A DNA stretch of 64,000 nt, taken from the NCBI GenBank assembly GCA_013076295.1, contig RQOL01000855.1:2480001-2544000 (forward strand), written 5' to 3'. Positions 61,101 through 64,000 of this stretch are shown here, piece after piece. The stretch comes from Sanderia malayensis (taxonomy: Eukaryota > Cnidaria > Scyphozoa > Semaeostomeae > Pelagiidae). Positions within the stretch are counted from its first letter, which is position 1, and each line of letters opens with the position of its first letter. The notes under the pieces were generated by a model. It saw only the letters and a program-made list of their open reading frames with translations, did not search any database and was not told where the DNA came from. A program made the translations under genes and the position numbers.

Positions 61101-63499
61101 TTGGGAGTGGGGGGGGCTTATCAGATGGTATACAGTATGTGATAGATCATTCAGCATTATACACTTGTTTTGAAGTCGCTTTAATGTTTTATTGCGTAGG
61201 GAATAATGAGTCGGTGGAGATTATCAAGAATGATTTACAAATGTTTACCTGTGAACCATACTGTGCAGCCACGAAATCCATGGCTTTTACCGATGACCTG
61301 GCCTCGTTTAGCTCTAGTCACGTGACCTTTTTGGTACTGCACATTGGTCGCTTTGATTGCAGCCTGGAACGAGAGAAGAAAACCGATTGAACTAACATGA
61401 CAAACAGATGGCCTGGCATAAATTTGAATTAGACTATATAGAGCAGATTGCAACTTGAGAATGTGTGTGTATATTCAACACGGTATAGCATAATTGTGCG
61501 TTGATAAAACGAAATTAATAGCCACGCCTTTGTGAAACGAGTTATGAAAGTGTCCTTTCATTATTCTCAAACAACTCACGTTTAAATGTCAATACTCCTC
61601 GTTTGATAAAGGAACTACATTGCCAACTTTGGTGAACGGCAAATGAACGAAAAGTAAATACTGTATAACAAGCAATGCTCTGCAATGTTCGGAGCATTAG
61701 CAAAGGGTGTCCGATCTTCAACAAAAGTCGGTCAAAGAGCCATAAAATTGACTCATAAGGAGGGAGAATTTTCTCTTTTTTACGGGGACCAGGCTGGGAC
61801 CTACGGGGGAAAAATTGCCCCGTGGTCATAATGTCAAAAAATGCTCTGACTATGCTAATATGCATATGGGCGTGATTAATTGCGAAGGAAAAAACATTAT
61901 AACACACCCGAGAGAATGCAGAGTTTCTGCTCACACGAAAGCAATCGTTATCAACCATGTCGAATCTTTGCAACAGCAGAGAGAAAATATACGATGATAA
62001 TATACTCTACACTTTCTCGCAAGTTGAAGCTGAAATCCACGCAGCCGTAGTAGAGGCAGTAGTAGTAGAAATAGTGACGAATGGTTTTATGTGTTCACGA
62101 TGAAACTTCTGCTCCACAAACAGAACGCGATTAAACTTGAGCGAAACGTATAAAAGCCAGTGATTTTTACTTATCGGCTTCTTTGTGTTAAGCTGTGAGA
62201 AAATGCCAGAACAGCAGCCAAACAGCTTTTTAAATACTGAATACGATTATAATACTAATCTCAAATTTCGGTTTTCTCCTTCACTGTGGTTGAAGGCGAG
62301 CAGATGTTCAATAATCGCTTGTGCTAAGCAATAATTTCAAAACCGAACAACTCCACTTTGCCGTTCAATGCATTATATCCCATCTCTGCCAATACATCAA
62401 TACAAATGACTGAATATGGCATAGGACTTCTTTGAAATTTGTAGAGCCCAGCAGTTAATTGAACGTTGGTTTTTCAGTTGAATAATCAGAATAATTAAGG
62501 TGCAAACAAAGTTGATCATCAAGTGTTGTGGACACCTTGGGAAAACAGATGTCTTCTGCTGATAAAATATTCAGTTTGAAAACAATCTATTTCTATTCAA
62601 CGACCCTTTTCAACTGATTCGGATTTCTTAGTCAATTAAATCCACAGTAAAAACACACGTATTGAAAAGCTTATGAGAAGCACTCAATATGTAGTAATTG
62701 TTAAACTGTTAATATATTAATGATCTCAACTCTGTATATGGGTGCTTCTAGCAGCTCCGTTTAAACCTAAGATTGCACATCGCCCATACACCATACAGGG
62801 CACTTTTTCTTCGGCCTCATTCAGTTAGGGGTGGATGGGACAAGAAGGCAGCTGTCAAGCACGTGAGCACGGAATCCTACCCATTGCAGTGAGGTGATGC
62901 GAGCCTGCTGCGCAGCCAACTTTTCAGTTTTCATCCGAGAAACGAAAGAATGAACGAATAACGAAAAGATGGTGGGACCACTCGTTCGGATGATTTCCGG
63001 TTAAAGTTGAAGGATTTTAGTAATTTGTCCAATTTGTATACATTCAAGTTCAACAAATTAAAACTATTTCCAGATATACTCAATGAAATTACAAATAGTT
63101 TGACTTAGAACCAAAGTAAATTCTTTGCAACGTTCTGATTTTACCTTCATGGCAAATCAGATTACGCGAAGGAAACTTGGGACCTCGGCCCTCGGGGCCC
63201 TTTATTGTTTACCAACCACATAATATTTGTCTTTAATTTTCTATATTAATTTTATCTTTCCTTACAATTCCCACTGGAAATATAACTGCAATTGCAAACA
63301 CACTAATTACGATATTACTAGTCCACGTACATCAAACAACGAGAAATGTATCATGGGAATTAATAACTTTGATTTTATTTGTATTTCACAAACAAGAACA
63401 AATAATACGAGCCAAATCGCTTTAATAAAAATGTCCTAGTATGAAATTCAGAGTTGTACTTACTGCATTGTTCAGAGAATTTGGTCTGCTTGATGCCAT
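55165..63499 (-). CDS. PAPSS: Bifunctional 3'-phosphoadenosine 5'-phosphosulfate synthase
   Basis: Twelve minus-strand exons join to 624 aa, the length of human PAPSS1: 63499-63464, 61363-61249, 60522-60287, 60199-60061, 59950-59826, 59727-59614, 59360-59249, 59008-58803, 58292-58095, 57617-57411, 55978-55850 and 55422-55165. The enzyme makes PAPS, the universal sulfate donor, in two steps. The N-terminal APS kinase has the P-loop GLSGAGKT (51-58), then [15 protein letters not shown] and REENIRR. The C-terminal ATP sulfurylase has [18 protein letters not shown] (QLRNP 413-417, HNGH 419-422), [22 protein letters not shown] and [11 protein letters not shown]. It ends after [11 protein letters not shown] and [11 protein letters not shown]. 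The start ATG opens a 12-residue exon ([12 protein letters not shown]) and is the only Met in phase. The intron after 58095 uses a GC donor. Introns carry MITEs and a telomere-like array. Confidence 0.98.
56095..56790. repeat. Telomere-like tandem array (CCCTAA runs plus a conserved spacer)
   Basis: Five to six units of 125-150 bp lie in the PAPSS intron between the exons at 57411 and 55978. Each has a run of TAACCC repeats, often degenerate, followed by a spacer. The spacer reads CTGTCAGTAGCATTACGTCA, then a stem-loop (TGCGCAGT ... ACTGCGCA around TATATA), then ACACGCCCACCTTTA. Spacers begin near 56098, 56228, 56371, 56521, 56646 and 56778. CCCTAA is the animal telomere repeat. Confidence 0.92.
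56833..56905 (-). repeat. tRNA-like SINE fragment in a PAPSS intron
   Basis: The minus strand has a B-box-like GGTTCAAAACC preceded about 45 bases upstream by an A-box-like region (CGGTAACTTACCGG). No acceptor stem is apparent. A degraded tRNA-derived element is the modest interpretation. Confidence 0.3.
58512..58662. mobile_element. ~150-bp MITE copy in PAPSS intron 8, with a decayed neighbour
   Basis: Complete copy with ends ACAGTAAAAACCCGCATATA and complement. Directly after it (58663-58775) lies a degraded partial copy reading AACCATTGGATTAAGAGCCT and CAAAACAATAGA, ending close to the exon 8 donor at 58802. Confidence 0.88.
60622..60774. mobile_element. ~150-bp MITE copy in PAPSS intron 2
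   Basis: Diverged copy of the same family: AAGTAAACACCCACATATAA at the left and CTTACATGCGGGTCGGGTGT at the right, with the internal CAATAGA/CTATTGT words and GGAAGGTTCTTAAT preserved. Confidence 0.75.
61364..63463. other. PAPSS first intron
   Basis: About 2.1 kb separating the 12-codon first exon from exon 2. No second gene or array is seen. A frame at 61542-61973 on minus (143 codons) has no recognised domain and no support. Confidence 0.5.
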
Positions 63500-64000
63500 G
63501 ACTTCATTCGCAAGTGATCTGATAAATTGTCAGTCGAAGCCGGCAACTTGCTCTTCTAAATTTTAGGCCCTTTTGCGACGACAAACTCTTTCTAGGCCCT
63601 CGGCTCAAATAACTTCGTAAAAATGCACAGCCAAAACATCCAACAAAACGAGCCTTTCTTGCGGTGGATATCAAATGCTAGTTGTGGCGACAAAAGTGGA
63701 AATTCGCTTTATTGTTTTGGATTTTGCACCATCCAATAACAAAATGGCCTTTTCATCTTGGTGCTCGTGCAGTCGGATCGAATTACAATACAGCAACAAC
63801 AACCAAAAAAAGCAAATGTATGAATATATTCTGCGCATGCTCAAAAACCTCTGTTTACTCAGGCGATAAAGTTATAGATCATTGCACGACCTGTATGGAG
63901 TACTTTTACAGATATTGGGACATAATTCGCAATTCAGGCTTGAACCGACACATTAACCTTATCTGATCCAAAACATAACATCCTAGCATGAAAATTCTTA
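63500..64000. other. PAPSS upstream region
   Basis: Contains the 5' UTR and promoter of PAPSS (transcribed to the left). No neighbouring gene is recognised before the window ends. Confidence 0.45.

Noticed and set aside
61542..61973. 143-codon minus-strand frame in PAPSS intron 1
   Set aside because: No family similarity, not phase-compatible with the flanking PAPSS exons, and not needed for a full-length 624-aa enzyme.

Overview
This is nuclear DNA from an animal, most likely a cnidarian and possibly an anthozoan. Six genes can be read. Five are dense with introns that mostly obey GT-AG rules, and their proteins are clear animal orthologues (FAM13 RhoGAP, bifunctional PAPS synthase, GRHPR). 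The single-exon gene is an opsin-type receptor. A death-domain/STAND/TPR protein and an animal phosphonopyruvate decarboxylase also fit a non-bilaterian marine animal. The species assignment is inference. All exon structures were built by hand from splice signals, reading phase and family similarity; no search was run.

Layout: 1-2646 holds nothing recognised. 2647-5979 (+) is phosphonopyruvate decarboxylase with a mitochondrial-type leader. 6454-10906 (-) is a five-exon death-domain STAND ATPase with TPR-like repeats, convergent with the first gene. 10907-13002 holds a tRNA-like SINE fragment and a pogo/Tigger-like element. 13003-17334 (+) is GRHPR (12 exons, 335 aa). About 20579-41715 (+) is a FAM13-family RhoGAP in at least 35 exons, with its first exon unplaced. 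Its introns carry many repeats, including a 3.3 kb minisatellite. 41716-45855 holds a long-TIR DNA transposon with a second element nested inside. 45856-46872 (-) is an opsin-like GPCR. 46873-55164 is repeat-rich and contains a ~1.3 kb palindrome. Each arm of that palindrome carries a small three-exon reading frame, and the two frames run tail to tail and overlap at the centre. 55165-63499 (-) is PAPSS (12 exons, 624 aa), with a telomere-like tandem array in one intron.

The genes do not form a pathway cluster. GRHPR acts on glyoxylate/hydroxypyruvate, PAPSS supplies PAPS for sulfation, the decarboxylase acts in C-P bond metabolism, FAM13 in Rho signalling, the STAND protein probably in innate immunity or cell death, and the opsin possibly in light sensing.

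The strongest unexplained signal is the palindrome at 52055-53375. Its core is packed with GC-rich hairpins, and both arms keep open frames and splice sites. Other points worth checking are the hairpin-containing 38/39-bp minisatellite, the telomere-like array with an internal stem-loop, an opsin with the retinal lysine but no Arg in its DRY motif, paired cysteine motifs in the STAND protein, and three or four GC-AG introns.
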